The position numbers and the translations under genes are program-made. Shown here one piece after another: positions 34,320 through 45,830 of a stretch of 64,000 bases of DNA. The stretch is from NCBI RefSeq assembly GCF_000219625.1, contig NC_018205.1:496001-560000 (forward strand), written 5' to 3'. A model generated the notes under the pieces. That model had not been told where the DNA came from. It was given only the letters and a program-made list of their open reading frames with translations, and searched no databases. Numbering within the stretch: position 1 is the stretch's first letter; each line of letters opens with the position of its first letter. This DNA is from Zymoseptoria tritici IPO323. Lineage: Eukaryota > Ascomycota > Dothideomycetes > Mycosphaerellales > Mycosphaerellaceae.

Positions 34320-36027
34320 TACCTCTTAATTCTGCCGTAATCCTGCGGCTCTACCCTACACCTCTTATGCTTCCCTCGGCGATAAGAACTATAGCTTCTA
34401 CGGCTGCCCTCTACCCTCGCGAGCGGCTCCAGCGAGCAACGACGGCGAGCCTGCGAGCGACTACGAGCGCCAGCCTACCCCTCCTAGCTCCGGTACTCGC
34501 GAAGGCTTCTTTATTCTGCAGAGCTATACGAACGCTAAGATAAAGAAGGCAGCTAAGACGAAGGCCCGTAAGTCACCTAACGCTACCGCCAACTTATTAA
34601 AGGAGGCTAAGAGGGCTAAGCGTTTGAGGGAGGTGTTAGCTAACAGTAAGGGTGCGAGGAGAGGTAGTGCCTAGGACGATAAGGACAAGCTACTACTGCT
34701 ATTTACTACTAAGTGCTTCCTTTATACCGTTACCCTTACAGATCCGGAGCCTCCTGTAGACGGCGAGGACGCTAACGATAATGCAACGCCAGTCTACTCC
34801 GACAAACGCAATAAGATCTTATAGCAAGCACAAGGCGTTGTTGCCGAGATAGACACTATTCTCCAAAACGCTTAGAGGCATAACTGTAGACGGCTCTTCT
34901 TAGAGTATCTAATAAACGAGAGCGTAGCTACGAAGCAGCGGCGAGATAAGAGGCCCTACTACGACATCTATTTAACAAAGGAGTATAGCAGGAATTAGCC
35001 TATTAAGCTCGGCGCTAACAACGTAGCCGCTGCGAATACTACGATCAGGATAATACAGCTGTTTAATCTAAAGACAACCGGCAAGGCCCCCTTAGCGACT
35101 ATTCGGATTACTTACGTTATCTACTCTAGCGGCTAGAAGAATTACGACGATAGCTGGGTGTATATAGACTTAAAACGCTCCGTAAAGAAGGACGGCGAGC
35201 CTACATTCTAGTATGTAATTAGCCACGACGTACAGACCGATAGCACTATCCTACACCCTAACGGGCGTATATTTAAGGACAAGGACGGCGTTATTCACTA
35301 TCCGTTTATATAGACTAACAGCTACACCAGCGTCGACGGCAAGAAAGTCCTCGCAGGCTAGAGTTACCTACTCGTAAGCCAGCTCGCACCGGAAGCACGC
35401 CACCTTACAATAGACGCAGGCCCGTCCGGCAGCAACATCAAGGCGCTCGCAGATCAGTCTACAGGGCTCGCAAGCTGTTCTCGTGTAGCTCGCACTGCCC
35501 TTAGCTCCTCGCAGGCGGAGCGTTCTAGCCCTTAGCATTAGCAGCGCTCTAGCTCCAAACGCCCTACTAGCCGCGACCTCTAATCCTCGCCGGTAAGCCA
35601 GCCTAACGACTATATTCTACTCGACCCTAATACGGACAGCTTAGACGATATAGCAAAGGCTAAGGAAGCCATCGCGAACCGAGCTAAGGAGAACAGTACT
35701 TCTTCGACGATTACCTCTGCAGCAGCTAGTACGCTAGTAATCCCTTCGGACTCGACGATGCCCTCTTCGTTAGCGACAACGACGATGCTAACGCCTTAGT
35801 TAAAGTCGAAGGCCCCTAGCACTACTACCAGCACTGCTAATTAAGGGGGTTTAGAGATGCTAGAGGAGGTCGCCGAGCCGGTCGTCGAGTAGGTAGTCAA
35901 GCCGATCGTTCAGTAGCAGAAGATAAAGAAGAAGAAGAAGGTTAACGAGCCGGTGGCTGTTAGCACGAGACGGAGCGAGCGGACTATTAAGCTTACCGAG
36001 AAGGGCAGGGCTAACCAGAAGGACTAA
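34320..36027 (+). pseudogene. E copy 3 ORF-B: unknown protein
   Basis: One frame, RIP stops only, about 570 codons, ending TEKGRANQKD then TAA. It has an N-terminal Pro/Ser-rich part, a Lys/Ala-rich helix (KKAAKTKARKSPN), a segment LFLEYLINESVATKQRR, and a central globular part (ITYVIYSSG to DVQTDSTILHPNG). The tail is low-complexity. I do not recognise the family. Its fixed position next to the integrase in all three copies suggests a role in transposition. Confidence 0.5.
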
Positions 36028-36373
36028 TATACACGAATCTAATAAATACATGCTACCGACGACTTGCTCGTTACGTGCTCGCGGACTAAACGGACTGGCT
36101 CGCAGCTGGAAGGAGCAATAAACGTTTATCTCATATCTTAATAGCTTAATATCTTAATTCTCTTCCTTAAAAACGGCTCGCGGCGTGCTCGTAGGCCAAA
36201 ACGGCTGGCTCGTAAGCGTAAAAACGAGGGATTTAAGGAGATATACAGCAACTAACGCATTCATTTAGGTATCAATATAGAGGCTCGCAAGGCTCGTAGA
36301 GAGCTCGTAGGCTAAATCGATCTATCTATTAATCTATTACGCCTAGTCTACCGAACTTCTCGTTAACAGCACG

Positions 36374-38050
36374 CTAATACTGCAACACCGACTGCTTAAT
36401 CTCAGTAATAGCAGCCTTTAACTTGCTCCGCACGTCATTAACCTCGTCTATAATCTCCTTAATTAGCTCTTCCTTTAGCTGACCTTTTATGCCCTTCAAA
36501 CCGCTAATCTTATGCTTCAAACCGCCAATCTTACGCTTCAAATCCGACACCTCCGACTCTAACGTAGCGATCTTGTCCTACGCCTTATTTATCTTACCTC
36601 GCATGCTACTAACAGCCTCCTTTGACGGCCGAACAGACTGCACCTTCACGCGGTGGCCGTCGTAAGTACCTTCCTCGGAAGGGAAACCAAGACAGTCTGG
36701 AAGAAACCTCCTCGAAAACCTCTCGAAATCCGCCCGAAATCCTTCTCGAAATCCGCCTCGAAATCTTTCTCGAAATCCTTCTCGAAATCCTCCTCGAAAT
36801 CTACCTCGAAACACAAGCTACAGAACAACAGCACGATTCGAACGCCCTCTACGCTACAAACAAGAAGAAGCAGTCCACTCTATCCTATACGCGCACCTCC
36901 TCGAAATCCGAACCGAAATCGCACCTCTTTCCCTCTAGAGATTCGTCGCCTCTATGGAAAAGTGCACTTCAAAGAGCTGGAACTCGGTAGAATCCACAAC
37001 TCTACGATTAACCTACGTTGTCGTAGATAGAACTGCTACTACGATACTACAAAGGCATATTAAGGACAAGAGAGGGCAGCGAGTTGGACAGCTGCTTTTG
37101 CAGTGCTGCTTTTGTAGTGCTTTTGCACGGCATCTGCTTTTGCACTGCATTTCGAATTTGCAGCGTACGTGCGAAGCGGAAGGATCCGCTAAAAATTCTG
37201 CAAAAAGCTTAGCGCAAAAAAAAAAAAAAAATTCTGCAGCCCCAGCTGCAGACAACAACACTCGTTTAATTTCCTTTATCTTGCGCTGTTTTAAAGTCCT
37301 TTGGCAGATTCTGCTTACAGGTCCTGCCTTAGGCACGGGGTTTCCCCTAAGGTCAAAGAATACCAAGAGAATTTGATTGTAAATAGATCTACTGCCTTGC
37401 TTGCAAGGCCGTCCTACATAGTCATAGACTCCAAAAGGACGTAAATGGAACAAACAAACAAACAAACAACAAACAACAGCCTCCTTTAATACAGACTTCT
37501 TTTCTACCGGCTCCTCCTTAATCTTTACCTACTCTCTAGCAAAACACGGAGGCTTGCCCTTATAGTAGTAGTAAGCGTAGGCAGCGAGAGTCTTAGAAGT
37601 CTTACAGTCGAGTCCGCGATCCTTGCACTAGCCGCACTTAGTAACCGCCGGAATACCTGTTATTTATTATTAGCCTACGAGCCTTACTAAGAGCCGTGCG
37701 AGCTATATTACCTTCGTCCGTCTCTATAACTCTGCATATATAATCGTATCTTATAAGCATCTAACGTCCGCTCTTCTTAGTGTTTTTATTGCTGCTTTGT
37801 ACTCTAACGAGGGCATCGTTCTATTAGAGGTCGGAGATGTACCAGAAGTCTTTAGAGGTGGCCGTAGTAGGCTTATCGTAGACGAGAAGGTCGGCAGGTA
37901 GCTAAGGAGCAGGAGCGATAGCTGCAGTAGATATAGTCGCTAGCTTATCGTCGTTGTCGTCGGAGAGAGAGAGTCCGCGTAGGCAATTAGGGTCGCGAGC
38001 CTTACTAAGTTCTGTATTAAGTAGGATCTAACTAGCTATTTTTACGTACG
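36374..38050 (-). pseudogene. E copy 3 ORF-C, split by retroposon S3
   Basis: The coiled-coil end lies at 36374-36623 and the Cys-rich and N-terminal parts at 37475 to about 38050. It is otherwise like copy 2, including the 21-bp duplication. Confidence 0.5.
36624..37474 (+). mobile_element. Retroposon S3, (CAAA)n tail, youngest-looking copy
   Basis: Flanked by perfect 13-bp duplications aacagcctccttt (36611-36623 and 37475-37487). It keeps more CpA/TpG than S2/S4 and is absent from the same site in E copies 1 and 2. The 5' third holds a minisatellite of tcgaaatccnnc units, giving fortuitous frames such as 36578-36834 (minus). It ends in CAAACAAACAAAC. Confidence 0.85.
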
Positions 38051-38370
38051 CGCGAGGGTGCGATATTGCGAGCGGTATGTATTGTGTAACGAGCGAGCTG
38101 CGAGCGCGCGTAGTAGAGTGGTAGAAGTAGTAGTGTTAATAAGAGGTTTAAGAGTCGAAGAAAATGACACTTATCTGACTAAACGGCGTATTAGCGCGCA
38201 CTTACATATGATTGTTAATAATTAGAGTAACTAGCGCAGCTGTATAGCGACAATGTAAGCAATTAGCGACAATAGTAACAGTAGTAGTAGTAGTAGTTGT
38301 TATTGTAAGAAGTGAAAATTGAGGTAGTAACCTAAACTGCTGTTTAGGCCGCGATCTAAGCTAGGGCTGC

Positions 38371-39181
38371 GACGGCCGAACAGACTGCACCTTCACGCGG
38401 TAGCTGTTGTAAGTACCTTCCTCGGAAGGGAAACTAAGACAGTCTAGAAGAAACCTCCTCGAAAACCTCTCGAAATCCGCCCGAAATCCTTCTCGAAATC
38501 CGCCTCGAAATATAAGCTATAGAACAACAGTACGATTCGAACAAACCGTCCTACGTTACGAACGAGAAGAAGCAGTCTACTCTATCCTATACGCGTACCT
38601 CCTCGAAATCCGAATCGAAATCGTATATCCCTTCTCTAGTAGAGACGTCGTTGCCCTCGAAAGGAAGCATATATGCACTTTAAAGAGCTGGAACTTAGTA
38701 GAATCTACAACTCTACGATTAACCTATATAGCTATATACGTTTAGAAGCGGTATATAGTTCTACAAAGGCATATTAAGGACAAGAGAAGACAGCGAGTTA
38801 GACAGCTGCTTTTGTAGTGCTTTTATATAGCATTTTGTACTGCTTTTGTACTACATTTCGAATTTGTAGCGTACGTACGAAGCGGAAGGATCCGCTAAAA
38901 ATTCTATAAAAAGCTTAGCGCAAAAATTCTGTAGCCCTAGCTGCAGATAACGAAAATTCTGTAGCCCTAGCTATAGATAACGATACTCGTTTAATTTCCT
39001 CTGTCTTACGCTGTTTTAAAGTCCTTCGGCAGATTCTGCTTATAGGTCCTACCTTAGGTACGGGGTTTTCCCCTAAGGTTAAAGAACATAAAAGATTTTA
39101 ATTGTAAATAGATCTGCTGCCTTGCCTTTAGGGCAAGGCTGTCCTACATAGTTATAGACTCTAAAAGGACGTAAATAGAAG

Positions 39182-39211
<30 letters not shown>
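38371..39211 (+). mobile_element. Retroposon S4, poly(A) tail
   Basis: 13-bp duplications aagctagggctgc (38358-38370) and aagctagggctac (39212-39224). A run of about 30 A at 39182-39213. It is the inverted partner of S2. A short module (aattctgtagccctagct) is duplicated near 38925-38980. Confidence 0.85.
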
Positions 39212-39218
<7 letters not shown>

Positions 39219-39304
39219 GGCTACTCTCCCTACAATTTTTTAATTCCTTACGTATACGACGCCGTAATTAAAATATTATATATAGGAGCTTAAGATATCG
39301 GTTA

Positions 39305-40165
39305 CACAATAGCACACATAATGTTAGCAGGCCGTAACGCCGGCGACTGCTAAAGTACTATAAATCTTATAGGCCGCCGTCTACTTGCTATAGTACCTGT
39401 CCTATCGCTCTTTTATTATATTGTCGCCTTTAACGTATTCCTCCTCGGTAAGTCCTAGGCGTATTCAGAATTCTTTCCGCTCCTTTAGAATATCTTCGGC
39501 TAACTTCTTTATCTCGTCTAGGTAGATCTTAGTTGCCGCGTAGGCGAACTCTCTTAGATTTACCCTATCTTTATTACGTTTCTCGTACTCTAGCATCTAG
39601 AGTAGCATTTCTAACTTGTCTATGTCCTAGACAAATCGACTTTCTAGTGTCTCGCCCTTTTCGAACTTACGCTATAGAACCAAAATGCTTTCGATCTTGT
39701 TAGACAGCTTCGAACCTTTAATGCGATCTAATAGCTTATACTTAATATATTCTATGCTCTACACTTCCCGTTAATACTTCTTATCTTTTACAACATTGTC
39801 CGTAGGTGTTATGTCGCTAACTACCGACTCTACTAGGTCGTAGAATAGGCTTATTTTTAGGCATTTAACTGTATTAAGGCATAGAGCAAGGGTTGCTAGA
39901 GGGAATATGCATATAATAGCTATTCGATAGCTATAATTAGCAACCGATTCGACCCTAAAGCAGTGTATTAGTATAGCATCTAGTATTGCCGAGCTACAAA
40001 GTCCTACCTATCGACCGGAAAGCGTATCTATCTAGCACGCTTTATAACTTTAAGTTGTCTAACTAAGTAAAAGAATAGTAAGGGCGAAGCTAAGTGCTCT
40101 AACGGTCGACTTGTCGGTAAAGTTTTTAAGGCTTCGTCTAATATCTATCGAGCTATCTATTAAGT
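39305..40165 (-). pseudogene. HD-domain 5'-deoxynucleotidase-like protein, right copy
   Basis: Inverted partner of 23450-24310 with additional RIP stops. The intact-copy motifs are described there. Confidence 0.55.
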
Positions 40166-40639
40166 TAGTATAGCCAGAACGCTAGTATTGCCTAATACAA
40201 GCGTACCTCTAGGCGTGCCCTCTCTGTAAATTACTTTTTTATTATCGGCCATTCTTCTAAGATTGCGAACGTAGGTGTACGTAGCAAGGAGGCAGGTCTA
40301 ATTGCGACAGAAGCAAGCTTTAGGAAGAGCTCTAGTTATATAACCTAGGACAACCCCGCGGCAGTATGTTAGAGAGCCTTATTACTTGCAAAATTACATT
40401 CTATTATTTAATGCGAACGTAGAAGCTAATACTCTCTGACAATATCTGCCCTGTCGCCCCTAGACGAATCTCCGCTTCTATTCCTTTTCCTTATGTCAAA
40501 CCTAAAGCATTTGCCACGAACTGGTTAGCTAAGGACGGTCGAAGCCCCCGAAAGTATAGGAAGTTACAGCTTTCGACTAGCACTTATAGGAGGATTTGCA
40601 CTAGTTAGTTATACGCACGTCGAGTAAATAATTATTAAC

Positions 40640-41585
40640 AAAGTTAGCCCCCCTTAGATTGGATAAAGTGTATGTTTATCGGACTGTGCTACGACCTAGT
40701 AGAGTCGGTAGTAGGCGATATACTAACATACGCCGGCGTACCTAAAGGTAGGCTAATAACTTTATTAATCGTTGCTGCCTGTTAAGCTAAGACGTATTAG
40801 AGGAGAAGCATAAGCGCGAAAGCCTTATATTTCGCTTTATCGCGGACTTAGTAAAGCCCTACAACGTAGCATTTGCCGATAAGATTATAAGCGCCTAGCT
40901 AGACTATAAAGAGGGCAGGACTAAAGAGGGTCGATAGATAAAAGAGATAGATAAGCTTAAATGCTTAATATAGGCGCACGAATACAAGCAAGTAACGTTT
41001 GCTAAGAAGGATCTAGAGGAATTCTAAGGACTTACATCCAAAATTAGCTCTACAGATAGAACGGCCTAGTTAGAGTTGTTGCGAGGGGAAAGGAGCGCTT
41101 ATATATTAAAACGACTACACCGATTGCTAATCGTTTTTGTTATAAGTAAGTTTTATAATATCTAACCTATATCGAGGCTAACAAGAGTAGGCAGGGAGGA
41201 CATGCTTAAGAAGTATTATACACGCCTTTGCGCTAAACTTAGCTTTAAACACATCTCTTTAAGTAACGTCTTGTATAATTTTTCTCGTAGACAGAACGAT
41301 TTATATACCTAATTTGTAAGAGACTACTTTTAAGAGAATATCGAAGTTCTAGCGGTTCTAGTAGTTAGCTTGCTTAAGAAGAAAATCTAAGAGGTCTCTA
41401 CAGAAGAGAAGGAATAGGTGCTAGTAAGTAGTTTTCTGTTAAGCAAGGAACAGCTACTCGAGTTTAAAAGAAAGGTAAGTAAGACTTACGTACCGAACAA
41501 AACTCAACTAATCTTGCTAGAACTAATATCGCAACTACACCGTACTCCTATCGCAACCTGTAAACATAAGTATAAGACAATCTAA
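40640..41585 (+). pseudogene. HD domain fused to nucleoside-monophosphate-kinase-like domain
   Basis: The first part has CMFIGLCYDLVESVVGDI (HD region; the His now reads Tyr), then after a frameshift IKEIDKLKCLIQAHEY, matching the FVxEIDKxExxxQAxEY motif. The second part begins VFVI and has a nucleotide-kinase-like order: KLSFKHISLSNVLYNFSRR (like the HLSxGDLLR motif), a VRDYF-ENIEVLAV region, and a VLVSSFLLSKEQLLEF region where family members read FLIDGFPR. The P-loop is not readable and is probably destroyed. Fungi carry such fusions. It diverges from the other HD gene with about 475 bp between them. Confidence 0.5.
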
Positions 41586-42034
41586 TAAAACGATTAACGA
41601 AGTTTACTAAGTAAGAAACATAGACCTCGATAACTATTTAAAAAGCATATATAGGTATTACGAGAAGGTAGGTAAACAACAGTTTGCCCTAGGCTTAGAA
41701 TATGCTAATCTCGAGTTCTAGGTAGAGTTATAGGGTTCTGCTGCTAAGCTTTGCGAATCCTTAAAGCGAGCGATATAGGAGTTTGTTGTGCACGCGGAAC
41801 ACTAATAGTCTCCTTACTCGACGTTAGACACTTAACACTCGTTCGTATGAACGAATAGCATTAAGCTAAACGTAAATGCAACACTGCCTAGGTTTCTATT
41901 AACGTACAAGTCGGACGCCTTCCGGCCGAGCTTGCCCTTAGCTCCTAAGTAATAATTAGAAGGTGTAGGCCAAATAGAGCTCTTGCCTACTTACGGAGAT
42001 ATAATACGTAGAGCTAAATCGCTTTTATTAATGT

Positions 42035-42925
42035 TATCAAAAATCCGTTGTTCTTAAGCATGTCCTTAGAACTTTGCTTGTCCTAGTCTAAGGTAAGCGC
42101 CTTCTTCCCGAAGGAAAGGTAGTAATGCTACAGCAAGGAATTACAGGATGCGACCGCTTCGTTAATAAGAGCAGCCGGTTTCGAAGGGTGTATCTAGAAT
42201 CCACACTACAAAGGTTAGTAAACTACTACTTGTTTATTAAGTCATTTTTACATACGATATCTTTATATCGCTTCTAATATATGTTCCTATTAGCATCCAA
42301 TTCTCTAATGTGTAGTAGGAGAAAGGTAGTTAAGGTTGTTACTACCTAAGTATGCCGTTGTCTGTCTTGCATTGCCTTGTAGATAGTCGTTAGGATCTTT
42401 TTATCTAACTTAATTATCTGAATCTCTAGAAGATAGTTCAGTTAATTCTGAACTATACGAGGCACAGGTTTGATCTTATACTATGCGGATAATTCGTCTT
42501 CGATAGCAGCTATCTCCAGAGTTTCCTCGCTAGTAAAACGCCATCTAAGGCAAAGGAGGCGTAGTGTCGTGTACAGATAAAGACAGTCTTGTACAACCGC
42601 GACCTAACTATGTTAGCGCTATAATGTCTTTTAATACGGGTAGCACTTATATCTCTATAATAACTCGTTATTTGGAAGAAGCTAGACTCGAGCTGTAAGC
42701 TCTTGCAAGCTTCGCGTAGGGCATACTTAATGCACTCTTTAGTATATTCCGACACATCGATTAATGTATCTGTTAGGCAGTATGCACTTGTTTTAGCTAT
42801 ATGCTAGCCGGACGAGTTCTTCGTTAGTACATTAATTTAGTATTTGTCTATTAGATTAAATTAGGTACAGTCGACTTCGAGAAAAGGACTGTTATCGTAG
42901 TGTCGTAACTAGACAGTTCGAGGCG
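42035..42925 (-). pseudogene. Fungal transcription-factor-like C-terminal region, right copy
   Basis: Inverted partner of 20690-21580. The open piece 42510-42755 (minus) has fewer stops than the left copy. No DNA-binding cluster was found. Confidence 0.35.
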
Positions 42926-43744
42926 TCGACGCAGTCTACATTACTCCTATAAACAGACATTTATAAGTTATGTCTTTCCCTAAAACAAAATTGTTACTTC
43001 GTAAGTAAAAAGCTAAATAGCAGCGGATATACATTTTTCGAAAGGCCGAATAGTTGTAACTCGGTCCGGAGAGCATATAAATAGTAGTAACTTGAATTTT
43101 TCACATTGCGAACAGGGCATACTGTTGCTACACTATTTAGGTTAGCATATAAAGTCTAGTAAGATTCCGGGACGAAAACCTTCTTCTTTTAGACCTAACA
43201 TCTAATGCATGTTTTATTTAGTAGTACGTGTGCGTAAATCGTTATAGCAGCTGCTCGAGGGATAGTAGGCAACGCTGCTAACTTAAGCGACAGATCTATA
43301 TCTAGACAAGCGGACTGCTTTAGATTTGGTATAAGCAGTGTCCGGGAGGGTATAGAATGCTCTATCGAGTATCCTTAGGCCTGTTGCGCTACGTGTAAAT
43401 GTTTGTACTTATCTAAGGGACGACAGTTTGTTCTGTTATCGGTCCGCAGAATGCCAAGATGCGGGGAATATCCGGAGCTCTATATATACCGGGCGGCTAA
43501 AATAGGCTCGCGGGATTAGGTTAAGATTACACTAAAGGTAATATGCTAGGCTATCTATTGCTATAAAAGTGGATAATAAAGGATCCACTTTCCGAGCATC
43601 TACACCCCTCGTATACTGTTAAATGTAATAATATGTGCATATGTAGGTACTATTTAGGTATAGTACTCTAGCAGGCGCACCTATAGCCTCCTTAATTACG
43701 TTATGCAGGAATTCGATCCTTGCTAATATTGTCTAGCAGCGTTA

Positions 43745-44220
43745 ATGCGCCTATGCTCGGGGACCGACTGCCGTCTTCGTTGCCTACCTCCGGCATTATA
43801 GATGGAGCTGTTATAGGAATGCGAAATTAAGCGCATAGCAAAAGATAAGACGTACTGTAGCAAGGTAGAGTGTAGGAGATTTATACTTCTAGCATTTATT
43901 ATCGCGGGAAAGGCTACTTGTAGGTACTGCGGGACGCAGAGCTACGTAACGTACAAACAGGCGTTCTACGAAGACAAGTGTCCTTCGGACTTAGCTCTTT
44001 CAAGCTACACTAGACCTGCCTAATAAGCTCCGCTAGCGACGATGCTTCTCGTGCTATGCGATAGTATCTATCGAGATAGGGTGCAACTACGTAAGGGAAG
44101 TGCCCTCGCCTTAAAAGATTGCGTCGTAACTAATTCTCGATAGCTGTCGCTACGGTGTAGAATTTTGTTACATATGCGATAGGCAAAACCTAGGCGATGC
44201 GTGTGCGCCTTTTAGATAGA
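43745..44220 (+). pseudogene. RBR-type E3 ubiquitin ligase fragment (IBR + RING2), right copy
   Basis: IBR: KTYCSKVECRRFI, CRYCGTQS. RING2 in a shifted frame: RCFSCYAIVSIEIGCNYV then a Cys-rich stretch VEFCYICDR and DACAPF, the spacing of the catalytic RING2 of RBR ligases, with a Tyr where His or Cys is expected. The N-terminal RING1 is not readable upstream. Confidence 0.5.
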
Positions 44221-44840
44221 AGAAAACTTGCTCCGCCGCGCGGAACAAGTTGTTAATTGCGCCGCCCCTCCCGATATCCCTTCCGCTAAGCGCTAACTAC
44301 GCATCGCTCGGGTGTAAGACTAGCTGCGCGATACAGACGAGTGCAATTATCGTGGAAAGCACAAATTTAAGAGAATCGAAGGCGGGTATAGAATGTTACT
44401 ATTTACTAGCGAGATGTGCAATTAAAGGCGCCGGCAATTCATCCTTCGGTACCGTTAGTGCTAATTAGATGTGTGCATAAATTGTCGCTTACATCGAGTA
44501 TAGATACTAATTTAGCCCGATAGTCGCTTAGCTTACTACTTAAGGAATAAAAAATTACATTATATAAAGTCTAAGGCCGTAGATGTTAATAAACGAACTA
44601 GTGTTATTTCACGATTTTTTTTTAGTCTTATAGATACTTTAAATGCGCGATGCTACAATCGCTCGAAAGGTCCGACGTTATAGAGCAAATATGTAAAGGG
44701 TGTATCGATTTTGTTTTTACTCTATATAAGTAGAGTAGGCACGATTACCGTAGTTACGATACTATCTCCTTTGCAGCTCGCCGGTTTGCGACTAGGAAGC
44801 ACCTTCCTCTTATTAGAAGAACCTATTCTAAAGGGAAAGC

Positions 44841-44961
44841 TGTTAAAATATAGTAGCTAGTAATAGCTAGCTAGCTCTAAATAGTGTATATTAGGATATC
44901 TTCCTCTAAGTTAGTAGTTAGTTCTTTAATTAATCACTTTATCAATTATTTAATTTCAAAA
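44841..44961 (+). repeat. Copia-1 5' LTR, right copy
   Basis: Begins tgttaaaatatag, ends aatttcaaaa. RIP-changed relative to the 3' LTR (tgttgaaatacgg). The internal region starts at once with a primer-binding-like ggttataagcccggg, nearly the same as in Copia-2. Confidence 0.85.
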
Positions 44962-45830
44962 GGTTATAAGCCCGGGTTTTGCGCTATACCTGTTATCTTC
45001 TTTGTGCACTCTGCTGCGTACTCGGATACGCGAACATACAACCTTTTAAGATAACACCTTTTCAAAACCCCAAGATTAATGTACTAGCTATTAACCTCGG
45101 TTACGGGTTTACCCGCTATATAGCTAGAAAATTCGAAGGCTAGAAACTCAATAGCTAGCATAAAAAAACCTTTTACGCTAGATTGCTAGCTACTTTAATT
45201 AAACACACTAACCTCCTTATTGTCTACGACAGAATCGAACGCTAACATAGATGTTAGGACTAATACAAAGGGCGTTCTCCTATCATCGAGAAAGAGATAT
45301 AACGCACAACTCGCATCCTTCTTCGATTCCCTTTACGTTAATAAACAACCTTACCGTCGCAATTACCGCTACCTACTTAGGAGCCGATTTTACCTTAAGA
45401 AGCCTTCGCTAGGCCGATACCTCGACAAGCTCTCTTTCCTATACATCGTCGAAACGATACGTTAAGAAGTTAAGACCGGCAAGCTCCCCAAGCTTAACAT
45501 TAATCTAATCCCTTTTAGATACGAATCGGACTTTGTCCCTCGCAAACGTCCTTGGAAAGAATACGGATCTCCTTCCCTAAGAGCAGTAGTATTAGACATA
45601 CCGGATCCTCCTTCTCCCGCTCTTCGAGACTTCTTTAGCCTCGCGCCGTTAATACTACCGCCTCTTTGTCTCTAAGTCGATAAGGACAGAGACAGCGACG
45701 AACAACACCTCTGTTTCTCTTGCGCCGAATTAGCTCCTCCCTGCGCAGGATACGACATTCTATAACGAGAAACTAGGAAAATATTGCGCAGAGCTTCCGA
45801 ACTCGCACCCTCTTTCTCGATTATTTAACT
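44962..45830 (+). other. Copia-1 leader with decayed upstream ORF
   Basis: 870 bp between LTR and gag, long for Copia. The frame at 45220 to about 45765 (SLYVNKQPYRRNYRYLLRSR, later DFVPRKRPWKEYG) has RIP stops only but a TTG at the apparent start, so the true start is unknown. It is in a different frame from gag. Confidence 0.4.

Larger units (their letters stand above)
32120..38357. mobile_element. E element copy 3, mosaic, interrupted by S3
   Basis: The left end has the ggatggcggccc TIR variant of copy 1; the right end has the agatcgcgg variant of copy 2. A TA precedes 32120. Integrase and ORF-B read on plus, ORF-C on minus. Indel markers show copy-1-like sequence at about 35.9 kb and copy-2-like sequence at about 36.5 kb, so the copy is a recombinant. 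Confidence 0.8.
39212..44840. other. Segment D, right copy: RIP-decayed host-like DNA
   Basis: Inverted partner of 18775-24403. Gene order left to right: HD nucleotidase-like (minus), HD-kinase (plus), transcription-factor-like (minus), RBR ligase (plus). Ends at the aaagc target duplication of Copia-1, beyond which (after the element) the DNA is normal. Confidence 0.6.

Noticed and set aside
36578..37465. Several ORFs with FRGGFREG-type or EILLEI-type repeats
   Set aside because: They come from the S3 minisatellite read in different frames and are not conserved among S copies.
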